From: Nitrospira sp.
GTDB taxonomy: Bacteria; Nitrospirota; Nitrospiria; Nitrospirales; Nitrospiraceae
Assembly (NCBI GenBank): GCA_020697375.1
Contig: JAJFBJ010000010.1
Span: 1 to 64,000 of the forward strand
Direction of reading: 5' to 3'
Length of the DNA stretch: 64,000 bases
Part shown: positions 35,183-43,867 of the stretch, in pieces
How positions within the stretch are numbered: the first letter of the stretch is position 1
Layout of the letters: each line of letters begins with the position of its first letter
Made by a program: the position numbers and the translations under genes
The notes under the pieces: generated by a model
What the model was told of the DNA's origin: nothing
Databases searched by the model: none
The model's input: the letters and a program-made list of their open reading frames with translations, nothing else

Positions 35183-35461
35183 ATGCGCATATTTCTGACC
35201 GCATCCACCTTGTGTCTCTGTATGGTGGCAGGACTCGGTCTTTACGTTCAGGCCGGGGAGACGAAAGCGAAGGTCGAGAAGGGCAAGGGTGAGATGAAAG
35301 CGGATGTCGAGGAGATGAAGGGCGAAGCCAAGGCGCTCAAGGAAGAAATGAAGGGCAATGACATGAAGGCTGAGATGGAGCGCGCCAAGGGTAATATCAA
35401 AGGCGCCGGCGAGCGGACGAAGGGCAAAATGAAGGAAATGAATGAGAAGGTGAAAGACTAG
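35183..35461 (+). CDS. Secreted lysine/glutamate-rich helical protein (LEA/CsbD-like character)
   Basis: 92 residues. A Sec signal peptide (about 1-24, ending V-Q-A-G) is followed by a low-complexity helix of K, E, M and G with a rough 11-residue periodicity (K-G-E-M-K-A-D-V-E-E-M). This resembles stress-related LEA or CsbD-type proteins, but no signature makes the family certain. A Shine-Dalgarno AGGAGG lies six bases before ATG 35183; an earlier in-frame start at 35156 would precede it. Confidence 0.75.
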   Translation: MRIFLTASTLCLCMVAGLGLYVQAGETKAKVEKGKGEMKADVEEMKGEAKALKEEMKGNDMKAEMERAKGNIKGAGERTKGKMKEMNEKVKD

Positions 35462-35536
35462 CGCAGCCTGGGAATGAACCCGCCGGGCCAGAAGGACGGC
35501 GGGGCGTTTCCTGCGACCTGTGCCGAGGGTCGGACA

Positions 35537-36394
35537 TTACAGGGGCTTCCGTGCGCTGACAATTCGCACGGCCATCGGCAAGGCCACGACGTTCTGCCGT
35601 CGATACTCGTTCACGGCCCTGATGATGCCTCGTTCCGCTTGGCTCTTTTGCTCGGGCGTCAGTGCTGAGAGCAGGTTCTGAATCGGGGCCGCAATATCCA
35701 TCACGCTGCGAAGAAACTCCTCCGCAGTCGAGAAGGTCACCTCCGCGGAAAACTCATCATCACTCAAGACATGCAGCCCGGCGCGTTCCAGCATCCCGGC
35801 CAGGTCTCCGGCCTTTGCAAGACGAAAGATCCCTGGTGCATCGGGGTCGGGAGGAGGCAGGGGAGTAATGGTTTTGATCTGGTCCATTGTGACGCGCAGG
35901 TAAGGGTTCTTGTCCGGCGACGCCCACACGGCAGCGGCGACATAGCCTCCCGGTTTCAAAACGCGGGCGATGTCCGCGGCGGCCTTGGAGATTTCCGGCA
36001 GAAACATCAGGCAGAAGCGGCTGATCACGGCATCGAACGAGGCGTCGTCAAAAGGGAGTGCGGTCACATCTCCGGTGCGAAAGTTCACATGCTGCAGGCC
36101 GAGTGATTTCGCTTTCCGCCTGGCCACCGCCAGCATGGATTCGGCGAGGTCGAGTCCCGTCACCGCGCCTTCTGAACCGACCACTTCTCCGGCCAGCAAG
36201 GCCGGGTACCCCGTGCCGGAACCCAGGTCCAGTACACGAAGCCCCGGCCGCAACCGCGCATCCGCCACCAGCCGATGGTTGATGTACGTCATGTTGCGAT
36301 TGAAAAAGTCGTCCCATTTGTCCCATCCGCCGGCTACCCGATTCCAATCCTGACGTTGTGCATCGATGATCTCTTGTGCGCTCTGTGTCGGCAT
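35537..36394 (-). CDS. Class I SAM-dependent methyltransferase (UbiE/ArsM-like)
   Basis: 285 residues, cytoplasmic. Motif I is V-L-D-L-G-S-G-T-G-Y-P, motif II is F-D-A-V-I-S-R-F-C-L-M and motif III is V-L-K-P-G-G-Y-V-A. The substrate is not identifiable. The arsenic-binding cysteine set of ArsM is missing, so it should not be called arsenite methyltransferase. A Shine-Dalgarno AAGGAG precedes the ATG. Confidence 0.85.
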   Translation of the reverse strand: MPTQSAQEIIDAQRQDWNRVAGGWDKWDDFFNRNMTYINHRLVADARLRPGLRVLDLGSGTGYPALLAGEVVGSEGAVTGLDLAESMLAVARRKAKSLGLQHVNFRTGDVTALPFDDASFDAVISRFCLMFLPEISKAAADIARVLKPGGYVAAAVWASPDKNPYLRVTMDQIKTITPLPPPDPDAPGIFRLAKAGDLAGMLERAGLHVLSDDEFSAEVTFSTAEEFLRSVMDIAAPIQNLLSALTPEQKSQAERGIIRAVNEYRRQNVVALPMAVRIVSARKPL

Positions 36395-36471
36395 GGGATG
36401 CTCCTTTTTCTTCGTGGCATTCGGTGCAAGGCCGCCTCGGTCATTCCGATTGTCCGGATGGCGTACCCTCG

Positions 36472-36975
36472 TCAGTTCACGCGCTCGAAGGCAAATACTT
36501 TCGGCACGTCCTTCCCGGCCTTGCTCAAGATCCAGGTCTGGGTGAAGTGATCATGATCTTTGATCTCCAGCGACAATTGGCGCATATGTACATCGGTCGG
36601 GTGCTTGAGATTCGTCGCATCCACGAAGGTGAACGCAACGGTCTTCGTTCCATCTTTGATGCCGCCGGCGCGCATGCGCGGCTGGTTGTTGAGGGAGCAA
36701 TAGTGGGTCAACATCAGGTGGTCCCCGTCGCTATAATAGATGGTCGTCATGGCGGGGCTGTCGGGTGGTGTCAAGATTTCAGTCAGGGTGGTGCCACCGG
36801 AGCTGACGGCATAGGTGAGGGTGTACGCCTTTCCTTCGGCGTCGGTTCCTTTCCAGTCTCCGACCAGGAACTTCAACGGGCTCAGGCTCGTATCGGGGAT
36901 ATCGGCGGCTTGGGATGAGATCGACGAGAACAGCAGAACCAGGACAGAAAGGATGCGTAAACTTCCACGCCGCAT
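36472..36975 (-). CDS. Secreted beta-rich protein (DUF1579/lipocalin-like)
   Basis: 167 residues with a Sec signal peptide (about 1-24, cleavage after S-Q-A). The mature domain begins L-K-F-L-V-G-D-W-K-G-T and alternates beta strands, like DUF1579 and other lipocalin-type barrels that often start with (L/F)xGxW. No catalytic residues can be named. A Shine-Dalgarno GGAGGG lies before the ATG. Divergent from the following TPR lipoprotein gene. Confidence 0.7.
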   Translation of the reverse strand: MRRGSLRILSVLVLLFSSISSQAADIPDTSLSPLKFLVGDWKGTDAEGKAYTLTYAVSSGGTTLTEILTPPDSPAMTTIYYSDGDHLMLTHYCSLNNQPRMRAGGIKDGTKTVAFTFVDATNLKHPTDVHMRQLSLEIKDHDHFTQTWILSKAGKDVPKVFAFERVN

Positions 36976-37113
36976 GCAAACCCTCCATCAAACGGAAGAG
37001 GCACAGGAAGGTCAGTCAAGCATGTCTCCAAGGTCCATATCAACCATTTTCAGCGCCGCCATCGGCTCTTGATTTCCAGCCATTCGCCCTCATTTCCATG
37101 CCTTTTCGGGTTC

Positions 37114-37143
37114 TTGACGGTCTTTCTCAGAGAAGCAGATAAT
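37114..37143 (+). promoter_or_regulatory. Promoter of the TPR lipoprotein gene
   Basis: TTGACG (37114-37119), an 18-base spacer and GATAAT (37138-37143) each match five of six consensus bases. The predicted start is about 17 bases before the ATG at 37167. Confidence 0.5.
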
Positions 37144-37166
37144 GCGCCGGTCGCCAGGAGCCGGGC

Positions 37167-37952
37167 ATGGGACAAGCCGGTCGATACGTACGCACTGCTG
37201 TCACGCTGTTTAGCGTGCTCATGGTCGTCGCCTGCGGTGATCCGTACAATGACGTCTATTGCGAGGCCAATGGCAGCGGCAATCAACAAGCCCTTCAATT
37301 TCTCACCAACGTGCTCGAACGAAAGCGCAACAACACAGGAGCCTATCTCGCGCGTGCCCGTTGTCTCTATTTCCTAGGCTCTTATGCGCAGGCCGTGCAG
37401 GACGCGAACGAGGTCATCCGTCGTATGCCGAACCAAGCGGAGGCCTACCTGTTCCGGGCCAAGGCAGAAAAGATGCTCGGCCAGATTCCACAGGCGTTGA
37501 ACGACTATGCCGTCGCAATCAGGTTACATCCCACGGTTGAGGCCCATTACGACCGGGCCATGATCTACTTGCGAGAGATGCCGGGGAAAGAGGGTGAGGC
37601 GCTCGACGATTTCACCGCCGCCATCCGCCTCGATCCCAAACATGCCGAGGCCTATCAATTTCGTGCCGAGATCTACAGCCGGCACGATCAGTTTCAAAAC
37701 GCGCTCAAGGATTTTGAAATGGTGCTGAAGCTCGATCCTGCCCTCCCCAACGCCTATTGCAACGTCGGCTTTGCGCAATACGCGCTGGGACAGGATGCCG
37801 AAGGCCGCAAGCTTCTGGACAGCTGCTATCAGAAAGATCCCGATCCCTTGATAAGTGGACACTACGAAACCGAAGTGCGGAAGCTGCTCGTTGCGCGGCA
37901 GCCGAACAGGAGCAGGGGAAGCGGAAGCTATGTGTCAGATACGCGGAAGTAG
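37167..37952 (+). CDS. TPR-repeat lipoprotein
   Basis: 261 residues. Signal peptide with lipobox V-V-A-C near residue 23, then about five tetratricopeptide repeats (roughly 45-225), visible as A-Y-x-x-R-A, L-G-x-Y-A-Q-A and A-I-R-L-x-P patterns. It is probably a periplasmic or outer-membrane scaffold. The start has no strong Shine-Dalgarno but a good promoter is close. Confidence 0.85.
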   Translation: MGQAGRYVRTAVTLFSVLMVVACGDPYNDVYCEANGSGNQQALQFLTNVLERKRNNTGAYLARARCLYFLGSYAQAVQDANEVIRRMPNQAEAYLFRAKAEKMLGQIPQALNDYAVAIRLHPTVEAHYDRAMIYLREMPGKEGEALDDFTAAIRLDPKHAEAYQFRAEIYSRHDQFQNALKDFEMVLKLDPALPNAYCNVGFAQYALGQDAEGRKLLDSCYQKDPDPLISGHYETEVRKLLVARQPNRSRGSGSYVSDTRK

Positions 37953-38219
37953 ACCTCGTAATTCATGTTTTACCGATCGTGATACAACGCAAGCTTGGGC
38001 GATCATCTCTCAGGCCATTGCTCGCAGCACTGTATTTTGCGGCCATGGACCAGGTTTCTTTTCAAAAGTAGAATGCCTCCGTTGATTATCTACATAAGGA
38101 ACAGGGACAAGGCGATCACAAAAGCGGAACGCGAGGGAGCGTGAAAGGAGTGCCATAGAACGTGGCGCTCTATGCGTGCCGTGAAAATCGCAATACTCAG
38201 AGTACAAAGGAGGTAGGCG

Positions 38220-38540
38220 ATGGCGTGGGGACCGGATGCGAATACGGAAGATGAACTGAAAAAGCTGGCGGCCGTACGTGGATATTTTCAGCAAGAGTTC
38301 CCCAGCGCCTCGATTCGTGATTCGTATGATGCCGGCAGAATGGCGCAGGTGTTTCGGATCGAAGCGGACGGCGTCGGCGGAGTACGTGATGCGGTGATCT
38401 CGACTGAGCTCCTTGACGGACATCCGCCTGAAAACCTGGGAATGGCATTGATCGGTTTGCAGGTCGGGGAACGTCTTCGCTCAGCGAAGGGCAGTGAGGT
38501 GCTGGTCACAAGTTGGGGTGTGGAAGAAAGAGAAGTGTAG
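38220..38540 (+). CDS. Small hypothetical protein
   Basis: I do not recognise this protein. 106 residues, soluble, no signal peptide or membrane segment, alternating helix and strand, no cysteines. A near-perfect Shine-Dalgarno AAAGGAGGTAGGCG stands before the ATG, which supports real and strong translation. A 267 bp gap from the TPR gene contains no other gene. The next lipoprotein gene begins 6 bp beyond its stop, so they may form an operon. Confidence 0.75.
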   Translation: MAWGPDANTEDELKKLAAVRGYFQQEFPSASIRDSYDAGRMAQVFRIEADGVGGVRDAVISTELLDGHPPENLGMALIGLQVGERLRSAKGSEVLVTSWGVEEREV

Positions 38541-38545
38541 TTCTG

Positions 38546-39658
38546 ATGCGGAAAGATGAATCCCGTGGTGCGACACGGATGGGAACGTGGAGTGATCGCT
38601 CAATGGCGTTGATGGAGCATAGACCGGTGCGAATATCCGGCTTGCTGGCTCTCACGGCCTTGCTCATGGTCTGCACCGGCTGCGCGCTCACGACGGGTTA
38701 TTCCGAACAAAGGACGACGCAGACCAACGAACGTCGCTGCACGCCTGCCGAGGAGGACCAACAGTTCAGACGGGTGGCACTCGATGTCATAGACCAAGCC
38801 GAGGAAGATCCGCTCGTTCGTGCCTCCCGCGGGCGCATGCCGACATCATTTTCCTGGCGAGCCATCAAAACAGCGCATGCCATCGATGTGCTCCCTCTCA
38901 TCAATCAGCTGGAACTGGCCGAAGAGTTGCCTGTGCTCGATGCTTCGCGTCAAGTCAGGATTCTGGCCCTTCGGCAGGAAACCCTGGGCCGTGTGCTCTT
39001 GGCGATGATTGCCGTCTCCAGCACGGCAGCCCATGTCAGCTGCGAGATCGAGCGGACCTATCAGGTGGCCGACCGGCTGAAAAACTCGGAACAGGCCCGC
39101 ATCAAACAACAGACTCTCTGGGCGGTGATCATCGGCGGGGCGGCCGCGGTCGCCAGCGGCGGGTTTAGTCTCGCCGGATCGATCGGAGAAGGCATCGCGG
39201 GTATTGCCGGTGGCACCATAGCCAGCGCGCTCGGTATCTCCGCGCTCTACCAGGAAAGCGAGCAGTACTTCGAGCATCCGGACAACGTGTTGCGCGAGGT
39301 GTGGGAGGAACCCACGAAGCCGCAATACATTCCGCCTTCAGTGTGGGAATTTCTCAACCGGCCCATCAAGGAACAAGACGAGCAGTTGACCTTCCGCGAG
39401 GAACTGATCAACGGCTGGAGGCAGGAGGGGCGCCTGGGCGCTGAAGGCTCCGAAGAACAGCATAAACGCATCCAGCTCTTGTTTGCCGATGGCGGAACGT
39501 ACCGCAGCAGTGACTTGGTTGTCCGGGGCCAGATGCTGGACATGTTGCGGGCGACGATCGCCCTCATGAATCGGGAACTGGAATTGCTGATTCGTGAAGT
39601 GATGATTCAGATGGCCCTCCGGAAGCAATCATTGAAAAGCGAGGAGAAGCTGCCATGA
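38546..39658 (+). CDS. Lipoprotein with glycine-rich membrane-like segment, unrecognised
   Basis: About 370 residues; family unknown to me. The lipobox is C-T-G-C after the hydrophobic run L-L-A-L-T-A-L-L-M-V. A second hydrophobic, glycine/alanine-rich segment (AVIIGGAAAVASGGFSLAGSIGEGIAGIAGG, read in two parts) could insert in a membrane. The rest is helical and charged. The start is uncertain: ATG 38546, 38579, 38603 and 38612 are all in frame, and the signal sequence alone would begin near 38612. Confidence 0.75.
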   Translation: MRKDESRGATRMGTWSDRSMALMEHRPVRISGLLALTALLMVCTGCALTTGYSEQRTTQTNERRCTPAEEDQQFRRVALDVIDQAEEDPLVRASRGRMPTSFSWRAIKTAHAIDVLPLINQLELAEELPVLDASRQVRILALRQETLGRVLLAMIAVSSTAAHVSCEIERTYQVADRLKNSEQARIKQQTLWAVIIGGAAAVASGGFSLAGSIGEGIAGIAGGTIASALGISALYQESEQYFEHPDNVLREVWEEPTKPQYIPPSVWEFLNRPIKEQDEQLTFREELINGWRQEGRLGAEGSEEQHKRIQLLFADGGTYRSSDLVVRGQMLDMLRATIALMNRELELLIREVMIQMALRKQSLKSEEKLP

Positions 39659-39694
39659 CCAACTTTCGGCATCCCGAGGGCCGGCGAGCGATTG

Positions 39695-39723
39695 TTGACA
39701 GAATCGGGCTTGGAACGTAGGCT
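39695..39723 (+). promoter_or_regulatory. Promoter of the mntA-hepT operon
   Basis: TTGACA (39695-39700), a 17-base spacer and TAGGCT (39718-39723). The same arrangement, with shared flanking bases, recurs at 40535-40563 beyond the operon. Confidence 0.55.
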
Positions 39724-39768
39724 GTGCCCCTGCGAAATGGCTGGGAAGCATGCCAGGAGTGTAGGATC

Positions 39769-40089
39769 ATGACGAAAATTTCTCCGGTCGGAGCACAGCG
39801 AAAACTCCAGCAGTATAGAGACGTTCTGCGCCGGGAGTTGCCTAAGCTTCGGGCCAAGTTTCATGTCCGATACCTTGGCCTCTTCGGCTCTTATGTCCGA
39901 GGGAATCCGCGCAGAGGCAGCGATCTCGATGTGCTCGTTGAGTTTGCCGAGGAGCCGAGCCTGTTCAGGTTCATCGAACTCGAAGACCACTTGTCATCTC
40001 TCTTGAACGTTAAAGTAGATCTGGTCATGAAGGAGACGCTCAAGCCGCGAATCGGTGAGCGGATTCTCAGCGAGGTCGTGGGCTTGTGA
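39769..40089 (+). CDS. mntA: MNT-type nucleotidyltransferase antitoxin
   Basis: 106 residues. The minimal nucleotidyltransferase motif GSX10DXD is complete: [15 protein letters not shown]. Related MntA antitoxins inactivate their toxin by adding AMP units to a tyrosine. ATG 39769 is preferred; the upstream in-frame ATG at 39724 directly abuts the -10 box. It overlaps hepT by four bases (GTGA). Confidence 0.88.
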   Translation: MTKISPVGAQRKLQQYRDVLRRELPKLRAKFHVRYLGLFGSYVRGNPRRGSDLDVLVEFAEEPSLFRFIELEDHLSSLLNVKVDLVMKETLKPRIGERILSEVVGL

Positions 40090-40454
40090 CGCGGAAACGT
40101 GAGTTTCTCGACTACGTGGCCGATATCCAAGAGGCTTCGCAAAACATCTCAGAGTTCATCGCGGGTATGACCTGGGCGGAGTTCGCGCAGGATCAGAAAA
40201 CCATTTATGCCGTGGTCAGAGCGTTTGAAATTATCGGCGAAGCGGCGAAAAGAGTCCCACCGTCTGTCCGCAAGCGACACGCGAAGGTCCCGTGGAAGCA
40301 GATGGCCGGCATGCGGGACAAGCTTATCCATGAATACTTCGGAGTAAACTTCCAGGTGCTGTGGAAAACGGCCCAAGAAGCTATCCCGCCAGTGCAGCCC
40401 CTCATCGCCAAAGTTCTCCAGGAAGAATCGAATAGAACCAGCGGTCGCCGGTGA
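40086..40454 (+). CDS. hepT: HepT-like RNase toxin (DUF86)
   Basis: 122 residues, all helical HEPN fold. The RNase motif RX4HXY is R77-D-K-L-I-H82-E-Y84, and Y84 is the residue that MntA AMPylates in studied systems. The GTG start overlaps the mntA stop, so the two are translated together. Together they form a HepT-MntA toxin-antitoxin module. All catalytic residues are intact, so it should be functional. Confidence 0.9.
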   Translation: MTRKREFLDYVADIQEASQNISEFIAGMTWAEFAQDQKTIYAVVRAFEIIGEAAKRVPPSVRKRHAKVPWKQMAGMRDKLIHEYFGVNFQVLWKTAQEAIPPVQPLIAKVLQEESNRTSGRR

Positions 40455-40761
40455 AGACCTATTACAATGTTGGCTTCGCACATTATGCGCCTCGGATGTG
40501 GAGAATATCTGCGTCCCGGCTGGTCAACTCCCGATTGACAGAAGGATCGGCAAAACGTAGCCTGTGCTCGATGTCTGTACGTGGGGGCAAGCGTCGGTGG
40601 TTTGAATGGCTGGGGATGCCGGTCCTGTGTCTGTCCGAGTGACTGGCTCCAATTTCGTATCCACGCGAGTGACCACCGGCTTGGATTGCGCGCATCAAAT
40701 AAGGTCCATCCGTAGCTGAGATCCTCGGGGCCAACAGACTCGCCGCTGATCGGGAGGCCAC
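40455..40761. other. 307 bp intergenic stretch after hepT
   Basis: No credible gene. It contains a second promoter-like site (40535-40563), nearly the same as the mntA promoter, about 200 bp before the metzincin lipoprotein gene. The sequence after it (GAATGGCTGGG-N-ATGCC) also echoes the stretch after the mntA promoter, which suggests an old duplication. Confidence 0.45.
40535..40563 (+). promoter_or_regulatory. Second copy-like promoter, upstream of the metzincin gene
   Basis: TTGACA (40535-40540), a 17-base spacer and TAGCCT (40558-40563), with shared surroundings TTGACAGAA and AACGTAG-N-CTGTG compared with 39695-39723. Confidence 0.45.
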
Positions 40762-41520
40762 ATGGTCGCACCGCTGACAGTTCGTTTCCTGTCTTCGCTG
40801 GTTGTTCCCCTCCTATGCTGCCTGCTGGTCTCTTGCGTATCTCTCGAGTTCGACCGCATGACGGGGACGGCATTTCCTCCTCAACAGATGGTCAATGGCC
40901 AGCCGGTGACATTGAGTACGATCTACAATGAGGCCGGCATCAGGCTGAATGTGGAAGAAGATGACACGGCGATTCAGCCGCTCAATATCGCGGGGGACGA
41001 CTGCATCAGCGATGCCGAATTGGCGACGCTGGAAAACGGACATCGTCATCTGTCGTTGTTTCCTACCGCCGCCTGTCCCTTTCAGTTTTGCAATACCTAT
41101 CACCTCTATGGCGTGGTTGTGAATCACTATGGCGAGGTCCTGGATGCCTGTATTCCGGAATTTGTCTTGGGCAAGATGTGGCAAGGCCATACCAGGTCGG
41201 CCTTCGCCATTTTCTATCGCATGAACAGCATTCAGACGAGCGGCGCCGGGTACTTTCGCACGACGGCGCATGAGATCGGTCATGCGTTCAATCTGCACCA
41301 CAGCGACGGGGACGGCGCCTCCATCATGACGCAAACCGATGATCTCGAGGGCGAACCGGTGTATCGGTTGTCGGACCAGAGCCGGGATCATTTGGAGAAC
41401 CATCCGGCGCAATGCAAATTTCCCGGCGCCATCGGCGGCGCGCCGTTCACGTGGGTCAGCAATGACCATGTGGCCTGGGCGCATCCTCTTGAGGAATTGA
41501 CGGTCACCGATTGTGAGTGA
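40762..41520 (+). CDS. Metzincin-like zinc peptidase, putative lipoprotein
   Basis: 252 residues. Signal peptide with lipobox L-V-S-C near residue 25. The zinc motif HExxHxxxxxH is complete (H170, E171, H174, H180), and the following S-I-M at 187-189 could be the metzincin Met-turn. The usual glycine of HExxHxxGxxH is asparagine (N177). Several cysteine pairs suggest disulfides. It is lipid-anchored, substrate unknown. The next gene starts at or just after its stop and may be a partner. Confidence 0.75.
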   Translation: MVAPLTVRFLSSLVVPLLCCLLVSCVSLEFDRMTGTAFPPQQMVNGQPVTLSTIYNEAGIRLNVEEDDTAIQPLNIAGDDCISDAELATLENGHRHLSLFPTAACPFQFCNTYHLYGVVVNHYGEVLDACIPEFVLGKMWQGHTRSAFAIFYRMNSIQTSGAGYFRTTAHEIGHAFNLHHSDGDGASIMTQTDDLEGEPVYRLSDQSRDHLENHPAQCKFPGAIGGAPFTWVSNDHVAWAHPLEELTVTDCE

Positions 41521-41536
41521 GGCTGAAGGCAGCTAT

Positions 41537-42541
41537 ATGGACTTCTTTCGTACCGCGCGCGCAATGACCAGCTCCGTCTGTGCCTGCACAATCATGCTCC
41601 TTGTTGTGATGCTGCCGGCCGGTCCTGCTTTTGCACAGGAAGGCTCGGGCTCTGCCTCGCTCGAACTCAAGCTCGAGATCGAAAAGTCCGACGTGATTCT
41701 CGGAGAGCCTGTCTATGCGACGGTCCGGCTCATCAATGTGGACGTGGCGCCGGTGGAGGTATTCAAGCTGCTCGATCCACAAACTGGCGCGCTCCACATT
41801 GAAGTGTCGAGTTCAAGCAGGCCTCGCTTTGCATTTCTGCCGTTGTTCCATACTGATGCGGTTCACGCTCGGACAGCCCTTGCTCCGGGCGAGGAAATCG
41901 CCGCGGCCTTTCCAATCTTTTATGGCGCGCTGGGATGGACGTTTGACCGTCCGGGAACCTATCGCGTCACCGCCGAGTATCGGCATCGGGACAGAGCACA
42001 TCACCAGCCTATACGGTCGACCGCGACGACTGTCACGGTTGCAGGTGACGAGGGAATTGACTCGTTGTTGATGACCGGCATGTCCGCGAGCGAGGAGGCG
42101 GGGAAATTTCTTCTATGGCAGCGAGGCGATCAATTGCATGCGGGACAGGCATTGCTGAAAAATGTGTTCAAGACGTATCCCGATTCGCCGGTGGCCGATT
42201 ATGCGCTGTTGGCCTTGGGTAGAAATCTGAGCCGGAGCTTCCGCAATTATGCCGCCGGGCGCATCCGCGAAGCTGACTGTGAGTCGGCGTTGAACTATTT
42301 TCAGAAAATACGACCAGATCGATTGCCGGCCTTCTTGCAAATTCAACAACGTTTGGATGAAGCCCGGTGTCATATCAAACTGTCCCAACCGGCGCAGGCC
42401 CGGCAATCGATGATGCGGGCCAACCAGATGAGCGCCGGCCGCCCTGAATTCAGGCTGCTGTTTCAGCAGGCGGTACGGTTGGAACCGGCGCTAGGCAATA
42501 GTGCGGACTTCACCCAATCTCACGAGAAACCTGCCTCGTGA
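41537..42541 (+). CDS. Secreted protein with beta domain and helical repeat tail
   Basis: Unrecognised family, about 334 residues. A signal peptide (L-L-V-V-M-L-P-A-G-P-A-F-A) precedes an immunoglobulin-like beta domain (about 40-165; L-E-L-K-L-E-I-E-K-S-D-V-I-L-G-E-P-V-Y resembles domains that bind or bridge proteases). TPR-like helices follow (180-310). It is translated with the metzincin gene, which it overlaps if the GTG at 41513 is used; ATG 41537 has AAGG eight bases upstream. Function is probably linked to that peptidase. Confidence 0.7.
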   Translation: MDFFRTARAMTSSVCACTIMLLVVMLPAGPAFAQEGSGSASLELKLEIEKSDVILGEPVYATVRLINVDVAPVEVFKLLDPQTGALHIEVSSSSRPRFAFLPLFHTDAVHARTALAPGEEIAAAFPIFYGALGWTFDRPGTYRVTAEYRHRDRAHHQPIRSTATTVTVAGDEGIDSLLMTGMSASEEAGKFLLWQRGDQLHAGQALLKNVFKTYPDSPVADYALLALGRNLSRSFRNYAAGRIREADCESALNYFQKIRPDRLPAFLQIQQRLDEARCHIKLSQPAQARQSMMRANQMSAGRPEFRLLFQQAVRLEPALGNSADFTQSHEKPAS

Positions 42542-42775
42542 ATTTCGCCGGGCTGCCGGGGCGGGAATTGTCTCTTCTTTTCGAATCCACGTCGCATCAG
42601 ATGCGCCAGCCGGCTGTTTCGGGGTCTGTTTGCAGCAATTGGCTCCACCACTTCTGTCATGTCGGACCGAAGACAGGGAAAAAGGTCAGGACGCTTCGCA
42701 GCTCCGGCGTTCGGTGGTTCCCTCAACGTAATTCACCCCGTGGATCCGGTCGGCTGCGGCCGCGAGGCAGCCCGA

Positions 42776-42805
42776 TTGACAGGCGTCCGCGGTGGCTCGT
42801 ACTCT
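42776..42805 (+). promoter_or_regulatory. Promoter of the 107-residue secreted protein
   Basis: TTGACA (42776-42781), an 18-base spacer and TACTCT (42800-42805), 22 bases before the ATG at 42827, with GGGAGGG between them. Confidence 0.5.
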
Positions 42806-42826
42806 AAGTAGAAGGGAGGGTTGGTG

Positions 42827-43150
42827 ATGGCACTTCTTCTCGCGTTTTTCTTCATCGTTATCTCAGTCAATCCAGCACAAGCTCTAGAAGGTTCCCAGAC
42901 GACCGCCGCTATTGTGATCAAGGGCGATGTGTTGTATTGGGAAGGTGAGGAACTCGTCGTGAAGGAGTTCTCCGGCCATGAAGAGCGCCTGCTGGTGACC
43001 GCCGAGACGAAAATCGAGGGAGTGGCGGCCGGACGATTGAAAACTGGCGACAAGATCGTTGCCCAGATCACGGACGACAGGCGGGCGCTCTCCATCACGC
43101 TGCAACTCTCGGATGGCGGGGGCAGCGGTATTTCGCCCGGTTCGCGCTGA
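42827..43150 (+). CDS. Small secreted protein, unrecognised
   Basis: 107 residues; a signal peptide of about 20 residues (ends N-P-A-Q-A) and a compact beta-rich domain (G-D-V-L-Y-W-E-G-E-E-L-V-V-K-E-F-S-G), a pattern seen in small DUF5666/OB-like secreted proteins, but I cannot assign it. It ends in a glycine/serine tail. A Shine-Dalgarno GGGAGGG precedes the ATG. Confidence 0.7.
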   Translation: MALLLAFFFIVISVNPAQALEGSQTTAAIVIKGDVLYWEGEELVVKEFSGHEERLLVTAETKIEGVAAGRLKTGDKIVAQITDDRRALSITLQLSDGGGSGISPGSR

Positions 43151-43236
43151 TAAGAGTAGAAAACCAGCCCGGTCTTGCCATCCATCTCTCCTGCGTTCCC
43201 CGTACGGTCTTACAGCGGACAAAAAAATCAATTGCG

Positions 43237-43719
43237 ATGGTAGAGATGGGCTTGAATAGATTCAGCGCGGGTATCTTGCTCTACCGGCTGCGTGGGGGTG
43301 GGATAGAGGTGTTCCTTGTCCATCCCGGCGGGCCGTTTTGGGCCAAGAAAGATGATGGAGCCTGGTCGATTCCGAAGGGAGAGTATGAATCCGCCGATGA
43401 TCCGTTGACGGCGGCCAAGCGGGAATTCCATGAGGAAACAGGCTTTGAAGTGGGCGGGACCTTTCATCCCCTGATCCAGTCGAGGCAGCCGAGCGGAAAA
43501 GTAATTTCGGCCTGGGCAGTGGAAGGCGAGGTCGATGCGGCAGCGGTGAAGAGCAACACCTTCGCGCTGGAGTGGCCGCCGAAATCCGGCAAGATCGGGG
43601 AGTTTCCCGAAATCGATCGCGGAGGCTGGTTCGATCTGCAGGTCGCGCAGGTCAAACTGCATCCGGGGCAGCGGGGGTTTTTGAATCAGTTACGGCAGCT
43701 CTTGCAGGGCCATGTCTAG
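43237..43719 (+). CDS. Nudix hydrolase
   Basis: 160 residues. The Nudix box is present as P-K-G-E-Y-E-S-A-D-D-P-L-T-A-A-K-R-E-F-H-E-E-T-G, with the catalytic R-E-x-x-E-E; the usual first glutamate position is aspartate. It begins S-A-G-I-L-L-Y-R-L and has W-A-V-E-G-E-V-D, typical of the small NTP pyrophosphohydrolases like Ap4A or DUF-type Nudix enzymes. Substrate unknown. No good Shine-Dalgarno is visible, and ATG 43246 is an alternative start. Confidence 0.88.
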   Translation: MVEMGLNRFSAGILLYRLRGGGIEVFLVHPGGPFWAKKDDGAWSIPKGEYESADDPLTAAKREFHEETGFEVGGTFHPLIQSRQPSGKVISAWAVEGEVDAAAVKSNTFALEWPPKSGKIGEFPEIDRGGWFDLQVAQVKLHPGQRGFLNQLRQLLQGHV

Positions 43720-43867
43720 CAGATGGCTTACAAAGTCGGCTACCAAGGTGCCCCTGCTGCGAACAGGCCAGCCTCTTCACTGGCTGCGCCCTTGCCTGGG
43801 ACAAGAGGCGCCTTTGCGCGTCGGGGGCCGGTCAGAATGTCTTCTTTTTGAAAGGCTTGCTGAGAGA

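Noticed and set aside
35537..36394. Calling this methyltransferase an arsenite methyltransferase
   Set aside because: It shares the general UbiE/ArsM fold but lacks the conserved arsenic-binding cysteines and lies away from the arsenic cluster.
42542..42775. Small open frames in the gap before the 107-residue secreted protein
   Set aside because: None has a ribosome-binding site or recognisable sequence. The gap ends with a good promoter for the next gene.
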